A stretch of 43,810 nt of DNA, from positions 1 to 43,810 of the forward strand of contig JANYHK010000071.1 of the NCBI GenBank assembly GCA_025359105.1, in the 5' to 3' direction. Shown one piece after another: positions 9,971 to 18,695 of the stretch; position 1 is the stretch's first letter, and the number at the start of each line of letters is the position of its first letter. The notes under the pieces are model-generated. The model worked only from the letters and a program-made list of their open reading frames with translations. It made no database searches and was not told where the DNA came from. The translations under genes were made by a program, and so were the position numbers. The DNA is from Myxococcales bacterium. GTDB lineage: Bacteria > Myxococcota_A > Polyangia > Polyangiales > Polyangiaceae.

Positions 9971-11086
9971 CTAGTCCTCTCGCTCGCTGGAAGGCGGACG
10001 CGACAGAGGCATCGGTTGGGGCTTCGGCGTCTCGATCGGCGGCGACGGCGTCATGTTGCGCGGCATCGGGGTGCGCACGCTGACGGGGGGAAGGTCGGCC
10101 TTGTCGGCCTTCTCCACCTTCTCGGACTTGTCGGCGGCCTTCTCCTTCGGTTCCATGGGCACGATGTTGAACGTGCCCGTCGTCGAGCCGACGCCCGAGG
10201 ACGGCGGCAGCGTGATGCGGAAGGAGCCGGTCTGCGTCTTGCCATCCGTCTTCTTGCCGGCGCCTGCGCCCGCGGCGGCCGCGCCCTTCTTTTTGCGCGT
10301 GCGCTGGCCGAAGAGGCCGAGGAGCGCCTGACGAAGCGAGGCTCCGTCGAGGTTCGAGATGATGTTGCCGTTGAAGCAGAAGCTGATCGTCCCGCGCTCC
10401 TCGCTCACGACCACGACGACGGCGTCCGTCTCCTCGGTGATGCCGAGGGCCGCGCGGTGGCGTGAGCCGAGCGACTTGTCGAGGACCTTGGTGTCCGGCA
10501 TCGGGAAGAAGACGCCGGCCTTGGCCACGCGGAGGTTGCGAATGACGACGGCGCCGTCGTGCAGCTTGTTGAGGCTCTCCGGCACGAAGATGCTCACGAG
10601 GAGCTCGCGCTGCACGCTGGCGTCGAGCGGCGTCCCCTGCCCGACCACGAACTCGTCGAGGTTGGCGTCCTGCTCGAAGCAGATGAGCGCGCCGATGCGG
10701 TGGCGCGCGAGCTCGGTGGCGGCGGCGACGACCTCGTCGATGACGCGCGACTCCTGCTGGCGGCTCATTCCCCCGAGGAACGCGCGGGAGCCGACGCGCA
10801 TGAGGCCGCGGCGGATGTCGTTCTGGAAGACGACGACGACGATGAGGATGATCGACGAGAGCAGCGTCGAGAGCAGGTTGAACAACGTGACGAAGCCCGC
10901 CCACTTGCTGACGACGTACACGAGGAAGATGACGCCGAGGCCGGTGCCCATCTGCATCGCGCGCGTGCCGCGCAGGACGAGCAGCGCGCGGTAGACGACG
11001 TACGTGACGATGAGGAGATCGCCGATGTCGACGGCGACGTCGGAGAAGGAGCGGCGCGCGAACAGGTGGAGGAGGCCCTCGAGCAT
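9971..11086 (-). CDS. cdaA: membrane diadenylate cyclase (c-di-AMP synthase)
   Basis: CdaA joins two ATP into cyclic di-AMP, a second messenger for potassium, osmotic and wall homeostasis. Three predicted membrane helices cover about 20-38, 46-62 and 66-88. The DAC domain covers about 105-255, with the catalytic DGA (177-179) and RHR (209-211) motifs both intact. After residue 260 comes an unusual tail of about 110 residues rich in Lys, Pro, Ala and Ser, predicted disordered and absent from the roughly 275-residue Firmicutes enzymes. The ATG overlaps the folP stop by one base (TGATG), which implies translational coupling. Confidence 0.95.
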   Translation of the reverse strand: MLEGLLHLFARRSFSDVAVDIGDLLIVTYVVYRALLVLRGTRAMQMGTGLGVIFLVYVVSKWAGFVTLFNLLSTLLSSIILIVVVVFQNDIRRGLMRVGSRAFLGGMSRQQESRVIDEVVAAATELARHRIGALICFEQDANLDEFVVGQGTPLDASVQRELLVSIFVPESLNKLHDGAVVIRNLRVAKAGVFFPMPDTKVLDKSLGSRHRAALGITEETDAVVVVVSEERGTISFCFNGNIISNLDGASLRQALLGLFGQRTRKKKGAAAAGAGAGKKTDGKTQTGSFRITLPPSSGVGSTTGTFNIVPMEPKEKAADKSEKVEKADKADLPPVSVRTPMPRNMTPSPPIETPKPQPMPLSRPPSSERED

Positions 11087-11979
11087 CAGCCGGCACCTCC
11101 GGCGGCGCCGAGCGCGCGCGCGGCGTCGAGGAGCTGCGCCGTGGCGCGGACGTCATGGACCCGAAGCATCGACGCGCCGGCCTTGGCGGCGAAGAGGGCG
11201 GCGGCGAGGGAGGCCCCCAGGCGCGCGTCGGGCGGCGCGTCTCCGCCGAGAAGCGTGAGAAACGACTTGCGGCTCGCGCCGACGAGGACGGGAGTCGCGA
11301 CGGCAGCGACGAGCTCGGCCGTGCGGTGAAGGAGCTCGGCGCTCTGGCGCGCGTTCTTGGCGAAGCCGAGCCCGGGATCCATCAGGAGCGCGTCGGCAGG
11401 GACGCCGGCCGCACGCGCGCGGTCGGCGGCGCGCGACCACTCGACGACGACGTCGTGAACGACATCGCCATACCCCTCGTCCGGGTACGCGCCGAAGCCT
11501 CGCTGCTTCTCCATCGGTCCGCGCGAATGCATCAGCGCGAGCGCGGCGCCGCTGGCCGCGACGACCTTCGCGAGGCCTTCGTCCGCGAGGAGCGAGACGT
11601 CGTTCACCATGCACGCGCCGGCGTCGAGGCACGCGGCGGCGACCTCCGGGCTGGTCGTGTCGATAGACACGCACGCCCGCGCCTGCGCGTAGCGAACGAC
11701 CTCGAGCACGCGCGCGAGCTGCTCGTGCGCTGCCACGGGCTTGGCCCCCGGGCGCGTGGACTCGGCGCCCAGATCGACGATGTCGGCGCCCTCCGCCACG
11801 AGCGCGTCGACCCGCGCGCTCGCCGCGCGGAGATCGAGGAACTGCCCGCCATCACTGAAGGAGTCGGGGGTCACGTTGCAGATCCCCATCAAGGCGACGC
11901 CGCGACGCGACCTAGCCTCTTCGAGAACCCGCCTGACCCTGTCCGCTCTCCTCACATCCGCCCCGACATCTCCAGACAC
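11086..11979 (-). CDS. folP: dihydropteroate synthase
   Basis: FolP condenses a pterin diphosphate with p-aminobenzoate in folate synthesis and is the sulfonamide target. Signature segments are MGICNVTPDSFSDGG (about 31-45), DLGAESTRPGA (about 70-80) and DPGLGFAKN (about 195-203). All are in the expected order for a TIM-barrel DHPS. The GTG at 11979 is given as the start; GTG 11955, better spaced from GGGGCGG, is an alternative. The catalytic core is unaffected by the choice. It heads the folP-cdaA-cdaR run, an arrangement reminiscent of the proteobacterial folP-glmM neighbourhood. Confidence 0.94.
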   Translation of the reverse strand: MSGDVGADVRRADRVRRVLEEARSRRGVALMGICNVTPDSFSDGGQFLDLRAASARVDALVAEGADIVDLGAESTRPGAKPVAAHEQLARVLEVVRYAQARACVSIDTTSPEVAAACLDAGACMVNDVSLLADEGLAKVVAASGAALALMHSRGPMEKQRGFGAYPDEGYGDVVHDVVVEWSRAADRARAAGVPADALLMDPGLGFAKNARQSAELLHRTAELVAAVATPVLVGASRKSFLTLLGGDAPPDARLGASLAAALFAAKAGASMLRVHDVRATAQLLDAARALGAAGGAG

Positions 11980-12075
11980 ACCTCGACTGCGGCGGCGCCC
12001 ACCGAAGGCTCCGCGCGGGGCAACGATCCGTCTGGATCGGTCCCCTCCTCATTCCCTAGCAATTGCCGCGCCGTC

Positions 12076-12098
12076 CGGCAACCTTTGGCATGTTGCCG
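12076..12098. promoter_or_regulatory. inverted repeat between divergent folP and the HD phosphohydrolase gene
   Basis: CGGCAAC (12076-12082) and GTTGCCG (12092-12098) form a perfect 7-bp inverted repeat separated by 9 bases. It lies in the divergent intergenic region 11980-12134, about 36 bases ahead of the ATG at 12135. It could be an operator half-site pair or a 5' leader hairpin. No recognised promoter boxes accompany it, so the call is tentative. Confidence 0.3.
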
Positions 12099-12134
12099 CG
12101 GTCCTTCCATCGGGATAAGGCTGGGGAGCAACGA

Positions 12135-13817
12135 ATGCTGCGCACGAGAGTCCGAGCGGGGGCCGTGGCGGGGTTCGTCATGAGCCTCGCCTTTGCCACG
12201 ATCCTCACGGTCGTGCAGCGCGGGGAGGCGTTCGTCCCCGCATGGACCCCAAAGTTCGATGCCCCCACGGCCGTCACGTTGCGCGTGCCGTACGCGCCGT
12301 TCATCACGCTCTCCGCCTCCGGCATCGCGTACGAGCACGCGCGCGTCGTCATTCCCCGCGGCGCCGTCCTCGACGACGATCTCACCCACCACCGCATCGC
12401 GTTCGCCTACGAGTCGATTCACCGGGCAGCCACCCCCGTCCGGCTGGGGGCGACGTTCGCGATCTTCTTCACGCTGTTCCTCCTGGCGACGACGTACCTC
12501 CGCCGCTTCGGTCCGTCGCGGACGCGCCTGCTTCGCACGCAGCTCGGCCTCTTCGGCACGATGAGCATGGTCGTCATCGTCTGCAAGGCGCTGCTGCTCT
12601 TCACGCCGCTGCCGGAGTTCTGGATCCCGGTCGCCACCGTTCCATTGTGGTGCGCGCTGACGTTCGAGCGCCGCACGGCGTTCCTCATCAACGTGCTCCT
12701 GGCGTTCATGACGGCGTCGCTTCTCGACTTCGACTTGCCGCTCCTCTTCGTGCTCATCGTCCGTGGGCTCGCCTCGAGCCTGCTCTTCTTGAACAAGAAG
12801 CAACCGCGGAAGATGCTGAACGCGGCCGTCGGCGGCGCGCTCGTGGCCGTCGTCCTCTACCCGGCGATCATCGTGATCTTCGAGGGAACGTTCGCGCCGC
12901 TGTCGGACGTGCGTCTGGGCCTCGCGTCACCGCTCCTCGCGTGCGGCGCCGGTGGGCTGCTCGACGGCGTCATCGCTTTCGTGCTCCGCGAGCCGGCGCA
13001 GCGCCTGCTGGGCACCGTGTCGCGCGATCGGCTCCTCGACCTGACCGATCTCGAGCACCCGCTCCTCCTCAAGATGTCCCGCGAGGCGCCCGGCTCGTGG
13101 GAGCACGCGCGCGCGATGGCGAACCTCGCCGAGGCGGCCGCCGCGGCCATCGGCGCGGACGCGCTGCTCACCCGCGTCGGCGCCTACTACCACGACCTCG
13201 GAAAGACGCTGCAGCCCAAGTACTTCGTGGAGAACCTTCTCCCCGACGAGCGCTCGCCGCACGAGGACCTCGAGCCCGACGTCTCCGCGGACGCGATCAT
13301 GGCGCACGTCGTCCAGGGCTCGAAGATCCTGCGGGACGGTGGCATCCCGGAGCCGGTCGTGGAGTTCGCGTACACCCACCACGGAACGCAAACGATCGAG
13401 TTTTTCTGGCACAAGTGCAAGGAGCGCGGCAACCCCCGGAACCTGCCCGAAGACTTCTTCCGCTACCCAGGGATGAAGCCGCAGACCAAGGAGACCGCCA
13501 TCCTCATGCTCGTCGATTCGATCGAGGCGGCGAGCCGCACGATCCAGCCTCCCGAGCGCGTGAAGTTCGAAGAGATGATCCACCGCATCATCTTCACCAA
13601 GCTCAAGAGCGGTCAGCTCGACGACAGCGGCCTGTCGATCGAGGACATGAAGACCCTCGTGCTGCGCATGAGCGACACGCTCGTGAACATGTTCCACGGG
13701 CGCATCAAGTATCCCTGGCAAGAGAAGGCAGGCGAGAAAGCCCCAGAGCGGGCCGCCAAAGACAAACCCGACGAGCCGGAGCGCAACCAGCCGCCGGCCA
13801 AGGAAAAGCCGAACTGA
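12135..13817 (+). CDS. pgpH: 7TM-HD phosphohydrolase, PgpH-type c-di-AMP phosphodiesterase
   Basis: PgpH-type enzymes cleave c-di-AMP to pApA. The protein (560 residues) has an N-terminal helix at about 7-27, an extracytoplasmic segment of only about 85 residues, then a bundle of roughly six to seven helices up to about 300. A C-terminal HD domain follows: EHARAMANLAEAAAAAIGAD, YYHDLGKT (the HD pair), AHVVQGSKIL and the HHGT motif. This order matches the family. The external domain is far smaller than in Firmicutes PgpH, which exceed 700 residues. I chose ATG 12135, preceded by GGGGAG at 12123-12128, over an upstream TTG at 12063. The position next to cdaA supports c-di-AMP as substrate; this is inference. 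The stop overlaps the next start (TGATG). Confidence 0.9.
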   Translation: MLRTRVRAGAVAGFVMSLAFATILTVVQRGEAFVPAWTPKFDAPTAVTLRVPYAPFITLSASGIAYEHARVVIPRGAVLDDDLTHHRIAFAYESIHRAATPVRLGATFAIFFTLFLLATTYLRRFGPSRTRLLRTQLGLFGTMSMVVIVCKALLLFTPLPEFWIPVATVPLWCALTFERRTAFLINVLLAFMTASLLDFDLPLLFVLIVRGLASSLLFLNKKQPRKMLNAAVGGALVAVVLYPAIIVIFEGTFAPLSDVRLGLASPLLACGAGGLLDGVIAFVLREPAQRLLGTVSRDRLLDLTDLEHPLLLKMSREAPGSWEHARAMANLAEAAAAAIGADALLTRVGAYYHDLGKTLQPKYFVENLLPDERSPHEDLEPDVSADAIMAHVVQGSKILRDGGIPEPVVEFAYTHHGTQTIEFFWHKCKERGNPRNLPEDFFRYPGMKPQTKETAILMLVDSIEAASRTIQPPERVKFEEMIHRIIFTKLKSGQLDDSGLSIEDMKTLVLRMSDTLVNMFHGRIKYPWQEKAGEKAPERAAKDKPDEPERNQPPAKEKPN

Positions 13818-15532
13818 TGCACGGTCCGAGCTTCATGAAGTCGCTGTTCCACGGGGTCGTCGCCGAGGGGACGATCTTCCCGTACCCCGAGCCGACGCAG
13901 TCCGAGGGGGACAACCTCCACATCATGATGGACAGCGTGCGGAAGTTCTTCGCCGCCAACGTCGACTCCAGGAAGATAGACCGCGACGCGGTGCTGCCGG
14001 ACGACGTCCTCCGCGGGCTGAAGGAGCTCGGCCTCTTCGGCCTCGTCGTCCCCCAGGAGTACGGGGGCGTCGGACTCTCGGCGACGGGCTACGCGCGCCT
14101 CATCGAGGAGGTCGCGACCCTCGACGCATCGGTGGCCGTCACGCTCGGCGGGCACCAGTCGATCGGATTGAAGGCGCTGCTCCTCTTCGGGACCGACGAG
14201 CAGAAGAAGAAGTACCTCCCGCGCCTCGCGACCGGTGAGCACGTGGCGGCGTTCGCGCTGACCGAGCCGGGCGCCGGCAGCGACGCGGCGGCGATCCAGA
14301 CGCGCGCCGAGGAGACGCCGGAGGGGGACTACCTCCTGAACGGCTCGAAGATCTGGATCACGAACGGCGGCTTGGCCGACGTGCTGACGGTCTTCGCGCG
14401 CACCTCGTCGATCGAAGAGGGCATGAAGCCGCGCATCACGGCGTTCCTCGTCGAACGCGCGTGGGGGGTCAAGAGCGGCCCCAACGAGCACAAGCTCGGC
14501 ATCCGCGGCAGCTCGACGACCGAGGTCTCCTTCGACAACGTCCGTGTCCCCAAGGAGAACGTGCTGGGCGAGGTCGGCCGCGGGTTCAAGGTCGCGATGG
14601 AGGTCCTGAACAGCGGGCGCCTCGGCCTCGCGAGCGGGTGCGTCGGCTCGTGCAAACGCCTCATCAAGATGGCGGTCGAGCGGTGCCACGAGAGAAAGGC
14701 GTTCGGCCGCCCCATCGGCGAGTTCGGGCTCATCAAGGACAAGATCGCGTCGATGATCGCCGAGTGCTTCGCGCTCGAGAGCATGACGTACCTGACGACG
14801 GGCCTCGTCGACGCGAAGATCGAGGACTACTCGATCGAGAGCGCCATCTGCAAAGTCTACGGCTCGGAGGCGTTGTGGCGCACGGTGAACGACGCGCTGC
14901 AGATCGCCGCTGGCATCGGCTACATGCAGGAATACCCCTACGAGCGGCTGCTCCGTGACGCGCGCATCAACCTCATCTTCGAGGGGACCAACGAGATCCT
15001 CCGGTGTTTCATCGCCCTCAGTGGCATGCAAGGCCCTGGCAAGGAGCTCGTCGAGGTGGCCAAGGCGATCCGCGAGCCGATCAAAGGATTCGGCCTCCTG
15101 TCCGACTTCGCCATCCGCAAGGCGCGATCGGCGCTCGGCCGCGAGCGGATGACGCGGGCGCATCCGGCGCTCAGCCGCGAGTCGGTCATCCTCGAGCAAT
15201 ACGCCGGCGACCTGGCGCGCAGCGTCGACAAGGTGATGCGCAAGCACGGCAACCAGATCCACGAGATGCAATTCACGCAGCGTCGCATCGCCGACATGGC
15301 GATCGATCTCTACGCCGTTGCCGCGTGCGTCGCGCGCACGACCCGGGCGATCGAGCGGCGGGGCGAGGAGGGCGCGCGCCGCGAGATCGACCTCACGAGC
15401 GTCGTCGCTGCCGCCGCCGAGGAGCGGATGAAGCAGATCGCTCAGTCCTTCGATCGCAACGACGACGAGCTGCGCAAGGCGATCGCCAGCAAGTCGTATG
15501 CGGACGGGGGCTATCCTTTCGACATTCTGTAG
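13817..15532 (+). CDS. acyl-CoA dehydrogenase, very-long-chain (VLCAD/ACAD9-like) type
   Basis: This FAD enzyme oxidises fatty acyl-CoA to the trans-2-enoyl-CoA in beta-oxidation. Conserved pieces are FALTEPGAGSDA (about 136-147), the loop KIWITNGG, the helical domain with RKAFGRPIGEF and the IFEGTNEILR motif, whose Glu is the catalytic base. At 571 residues it has the extra C-terminal helical domain of about 150 residues seen in VLCAD/ACAD9, so long-chain substrates are likely. The ATG overlaps the preceding gene's stop by one base, which suggests translational coupling to the HD phosphohydrolase, though the functional link is unclear. Its last codons and stop lie inside the left arm of a 19-bp hairpin. 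Confidence 0.95.
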   Translation: MHGPSFMKSLFHGVVAEGTIFPYPEPTQSEGDNLHIMMDSVRKFFAANVDSRKIDRDAVLPDDVLRGLKELGLFGLVVPQEYGGVGLSATGYARLIEEVATLDASVAVTLGGHQSIGLKALLLFGTDEQKKKYLPRLATGEHVAAFALTEPGAGSDAAAIQTRAEETPEGDYLLNGSKIWITNGGLADVLTVFARTSSIEEGMKPRITAFLVERAWGVKSGPNEHKLGIRGSSTTEVSFDNVRVPKENVLGEVGRGFKVAMEVLNSGRLGLASGCVGSCKRLIKMAVERCHERKAFGRPIGEFGLIKDKIASMIAECFALESMTYLTTGLVDAKIEDYSIESAICKVYGSEALWRTVNDALQIAAGIGYMQEYPYERLLRDARINLIFEGTNEILRCFIALSGMQGPGKELVEVAKAIREPIKGFGLLSDFAIRKARSALGRERMTRAHPALSRESVILEQYAGDLARSVDKVMRKHGNQIHEMQFTQRRIADMAIDLYAVAACVARTTRAIERRGEEGARREIDLTSVVAAAAEERMKQIAQSFDRNDDELRKAIASKSYADGGYPFDIL

Positions 15533-15561
15533 CGGGTGCGGGGCACCCGCTACAGAATGTC
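15521..15561. terminator. perfect 19-bp hairpin overlapping the acyl-CoA dehydrogenase stop codon
   Basis: The arms GACATTCTGTAGCGGGTGC (15521-15539) and its exact complement (15543-15561) enclose a GGG loop. The left arm contains the final codons and the TAG stop. Only four T residues follow, at 15570-15573, so it is not a classic rho-independent terminator. It may still stop transcription or protect the mRNA end. It lies between two convergent genes. Confidence 0.7.
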
Positions 15562-15581
15562 GAGAAGGGTTTTGTTCGTGT

Positions 15582-15665
15582 GGAAACCCTGCGGGTTTCC
15601 CCCAGGCGGAGCCTGGGGGGCCCCTTCCGCGCCGCTTTCGCGGGCCCCCGTGCGGAGCACGGGGG
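15582..15665. repeat. three further compact hairpins (palindromic repeat cluster)
   Basis: Three perfect hairpins follow in tandem. GGAAACCC-TGC-GGGTTTCC is at 15582-15600. CCCCCAGGC-GGA-GCCTGGGGG is at 15599-15619. CCCCCGTGC-GGA-GCACGGGGG is at 15645-15665. The last two share stem length (9 bp), loop (GGA) and the outer CCCCC/GGGGG, so they look like related units. No open frame spans them. The rest of 15533-15753 holds nothing else I can identify. Confidence 0.75.
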
Positions 15666-15753
15666 AGAGGGAGAGAAACTAGGAGGGAGACTGGGGCCCG
15701 CGTTCATTCTTCCCGTACGTGCACGTGCCGGTGCCCGATTTGAGGGGAGGCCC

Positions 15754-16809
15754 TTAGGAGAGGGACAGGCGGTCGGAGGAGCCTAGGGGGGCGTCGTGGG
15801 GGGGCGGGGAGGCTCCTGCGGCGGCGCTGAGTTTGGCGCGGGCGATTTCGAGGGCGTGGGTGATGGTCGGGGCGTCGGGATCGTCGGGCGCGATGCGGGC
15901 GGTGCCCTTCGGGGTCCAGCGGACCAGGACGTCTGCCGAGATCGGGGATGGGGCGCCGGGCGGGGTCTCGAGGGCTGGCGACTGCGCGATGGACAGGAAC
16001 GAGGCGGTCGTTCGCCAGCCGATCGCTGCGCGGACGATGGAGCCGATGGGGAGCCCGCGCGCGAAGTAGTCGCCGTTCTGCGCGAGGACCTCGTGATCCC
16101 TGATCTGCGTGCGGGGTCCGTCCCAGGTCGGAACGAGGACGACGAGGCGCAGGACCATCGCTCCGCCTGGGCGCGACTTCACCAGGTGCCCGACGGTGGC
16201 GTCCTTGACCTCCCAGTAGACGAACAGCGTCGACGGATCGACGGGGATCGCGACGCATTCGTCGACGTCGTACTTCGAAGGCAGCGGCTCGTCGTCGCGC
16301 ATGCGCGGCGGCGGCGCGCTCGGCGGGGGCGCGTCTTCCTCGGGCGGAAGCTTGGGGGGCGGCGGCGGAACGTAGGCGGTGTCCTCGAGCTGCGCGAGCA
16401 GCGCGCGCGCGGCCGAGTGATCGGGCTCGCGGTCGAGAACGCGGCGCAGCGTCTCGACCGCGCGATCCTTGTGGCCCTGGGTGGCGTAGATCTCGGCGAG
16501 CGTCACCGTCGGGAGCGCGGCAGCTGCGCGCGCAGGCGGCGCAGGCGGCGGGGCGATCGATCGGATCCGCTCGGCGGCGTCTGGCAGGTGCAGCCCCTTC
16601 TCGACGACGCGCGCGAGAAGATCGCGCGCCACGCCGAAGAAGCCGCGCGCGCGCGCGAGCCGCGAAGGGTCCTTGGGGCGGGCCGTGCGGAGCAGGAGCT
16701 CGTCGATCAGCTCCGGCCGCGTGAGGATGCGCGCACGAGACACGCCGGCCCCCTCCGCCTTGCCTATCAGGGTGTCGCGGTCGAGCGCCTCGAGATCCAC
16801 TCGTTCCAT
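15754..16809 (-). CDS. DUF4912 protein with N-terminal Rho-N-like segment and TPR
   Basis: The 351-residue protein has three parts. Residues 1-35 (LEALDRDTLIGKAEGAGVSR) resemble the small helical Rho N-terminal/SAP-like fold. Residues about 110-150 contain a tetratricopeptide-like unit (ATQGHKDRAVETLRRVLDRE). Residues about 175-340 match DUF4912, recognised by CVAIPVDPSTLFVYWEV and the YFARGLPIGS region. A Pro-rich linker separates the last two. No catalytic motif is seen and the role is unknown; the family is likely a scaffold or binding protein. ATG 16809 is chosen because the Rho-N-like segment begins there. ATG 16821 is possible, and longer frames lack support. It diverges from the MscS gene. 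Confidence 0.82.
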   Translation of the reverse strand: MERVDLEALDRDTLIGKAEGAGVSRARILTRPELIDELLLRTARPKDPSRLARARGFFGVARDLLARVVEKGLHLPDAAERIRSIAPPPAPPARAAAALPTVTLAEIYATQGHKDRAVETLRRVLDREPDHSAARALLAQLEDTAYVPPPPPKLPPEEDAPPPSAPPPRMRDDEPLPSKYDVDECVAIPVDPSTLFVYWEVKDATVGHLVKSRPGGAMVLRLVVLVPTWDGPRTQIRDHEVLAQNGDYFARGLPIGSIVRAAIGWRTTASFLSIAQSPALETPPGAPSPISADVLVRWTPKGTARIAPDDPDAPTITHALEIARAKLSAAAGASPPPHDAPLGSSDRLSLS

Positions 16810-16966
16810 CGATCCGTGCATACCGCAGGCGGGCGCGCCGCGAAACCCTGCGCTTTGCGGGAGCGCCGTCGCCCACCATGGCAAGGCTCGACGCGTCAGG
16901 ATGCTCGGCCTTCGGCAATGCACATGCCACGTCAGGTTGGCGCCGCAGCAGGTAAGATGCGCGACC

Positions 16967-18619
16967 GTGCCGCTGCTCTCGCCTTCGAAGTGCCGTTCTC
17001 TCGCGCATCGCGCGCGCCGTGGGGCTTGCCTCATGCTCGCCCTCTTCGCGATGTGGGTGCTCCATGCGGGCTACGCCAGCGCCCAGACGACGCCCCCGGA
17101 CGCGAGCTCGACGCCCAGGCGCCTCGTCGCCGCTTTCTTCCAGGCCGCCGGCGCCGGGGATTGGAAGGCCGCGAGCGCCCTGCTCGGCCCGCCGTCCGCC
17201 AGCCACGCGAAGGACGCCGATCATGGCGTCGAACGGGCGCGTGAGCTCGACTACCTCCTCGAGCGACGCGCGTGGATTCGCCTCGACGCGGTCTCGGACG
17301 ATCCGAACGGAACCCCCGAGGACGGCGAGCTGGTCGAACGCGTGGCCACGCTTCGCGTCGACGGCGGTGACTTCACGATCCTGCTCGAGCGAACGCGGAC
17401 CACCCCTCCCCGCTGGAGCTTCTCGGCCGACACGTTGGCCCGCGTACCGAGCGTGTACGCGGAGCGAGGGCCGTCGCTCCTGGAGACGCTCATCCCGAGC
17501 TCGCTCCGCGTGACCACCCTCGGCCTCCAGACGTGGCAGTGGATCGGTGTGCCGCTCGCGCTCCTGCTGGCTATCGTCGGAAGCCGGCTCGTCTCCTTCG
17601 TGATGCGCGCCGGTGGCCGTGCGGCAGCCCGTCGGACCAAGACACGCTGGGACGACGAGCTCGTCGAGGCCGCGCACGGGCCGGTGCGCCTGTTCATCGC
17701 GTGCTTCGCGTACGGCATGCTGAGCTACTCCCTCGGTCTTCCGGCGGGGCTGCGACTCGTCACGTTTCACGTCCTTCTCACGTCGACGATCGTAGCGCTC
17801 GTCTGGATGGCGCTCCGCGGCGTCGAGGTGATCTCGAACCACATGGAGCGCGGCGCCCTGCGCGCGCAGGCGTCCGTCGCCAAGGGCGAAACAGCGACCG
17901 AGGCGATCCGCATCGCCGATATCCAGCTGCGTGCCCGCGGAGTCCGCACACGCATCCAGATGCTCCGCCGCGTCGCGAGTGTAGCGCTCATCATCGTCGG
18001 AGGGTCGCTCGTTCTGACCCAGTTCGAAGCCGTCCGCAGCGTCGGCGTGTCGCTCCTCGCCTCGGCCGGCGTCGCGGGCGTCGTCGTGGGCCTGGCGGCG
18101 CAGCGCACGATCGGCTCGCTCATCGCAGGCATCCAGCTTTCGGTGACGCAGCCGGTTCGGATCGGGGACACCGTCGAGATCGAGAAGGAGTCGGGCGTCA
18201 TCGAGGAGATCACGCTGACCTACGCCATCCTCAAGTGCTGGGACGAGCGGCGGCTGGTGATCCCGATCACGCGATTTCTCGAGCATCCCTTTCAGAACCT
18301 CACGAGGGTCGCCACCGGCCAGCTCGGCGGCGTGGTGCTCTACGCGAGCTGGACGCTTCCGGTCGACGCGCTTCGCAAAGAGGTCGACCGCCTCCTGGCG
18401 GACTGCACGCTGTGGGACGGACGCACCAAGACCGTGCACGTGACGGAGGCCAAGGAGCAGTCCATCGAAGTGCGTGTGCTCGTGTCGACCGCCAACCCCG
18501 ACGATCTCTTCGACCTGCGCGCCTGGCTACGCGAGCGCTTGGTCGGGTGGCTGCAGGCGCTGGACGGAGGGATTCACCTGCCCCGCGTGCGTCTCGAGTC
18601 CCGACCTTCGAAGCAGTGA
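16967..18619 (+). CDS. MscS-family mechanosensitive channel with extracytoplasmic N-domain
   Basis: The protein should open under membrane tension to release solutes on hypo-osmotic shock. It has a signal sequence ending AGYASAQ, a soluble N-domain of about 150 residues, and membrane helices at about 185-205, 238-255, 260-282 and 340-358. The MscS pore helix and beta-domain follow (GVAGVVVGLAAQRTIGSLIA, then QPVRIGDTVEIE and LEHPFQN). The C-terminal region ends near 550. I propose GTG 16967, which supplies an Arg-rich n-region for the signal peptide. ATG 17033 is the main alternative. The N-domain (RRLVAAFFQAAGAGDWKAAS) is not in E. coli MscS and could sense periplasmic conditions. Confidence 0.88.
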   Translation: MPLLSPSKCRSLAHRARRGACLMLALFAMWVLHAGYASAQTTPPDASSTPRRLVAAFFQAAGAGDWKAASALLGPPSASHAKDADHGVERARELDYLLERRAWIRLDAVSDDPNGTPEDGELVERVATLRVDGGDFTILLERTRTTPPRWSFSADTLARVPSVYAERGPSLLETLIPSSLRVTTLGLQTWQWIGVPLALLLAIVGSRLVSFVMRAGGRAAARRTKTRWDDELVEAAHGPVRLFIACFAYGMLSYSLGLPAGLRLVTFHVLLTSTIVALVWMALRGVEVISNHMERGALRAQASVAKGETATEAIRIADIQLRARGVRTRIQMLRRVASVALIIVGGSLVLTQFEAVRSVGVSLLASAGVAGVVVGLAAQRTIGSLIAGIQLSVTQPVRIGDTVEIEKESGVIEEITLTYAILKCWDERRLVIPITRFLEHPFQNLTRVATGQLGGVVLYASWTLPVDALRKEVDRLLADCTLWDGRTKTVHVTEAKEQSIEVRVLVSTANPDDLFDLRAWLRERLVGWLQALDGGIHLPRVRLESRPSKQ

Positions 18620-18695
18620 CGCGGCGCGTGGTGCGAAGGAGAGCTTCTCCGCCGTGTTGCCTTCGACGCACGCACCCGTACGCGCGTCCAACGCG

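Noticed and set aside
12242-15532. A single 1096-residue protein spanning the HD phosphohydrolase and the acyl-CoA dehydrogenase
   Set aside because: Only the part from 13817 on is real. The first 525 codons are an out-of-frame shadow of the HD gene, and the real start overlaps its stop.
15533-15753. A short protein gene between the acyl-CoA dehydrogenase and DUF4912 genes
   Set aside because: Frames here have no start context or codon bias and are made of the hairpin arms.
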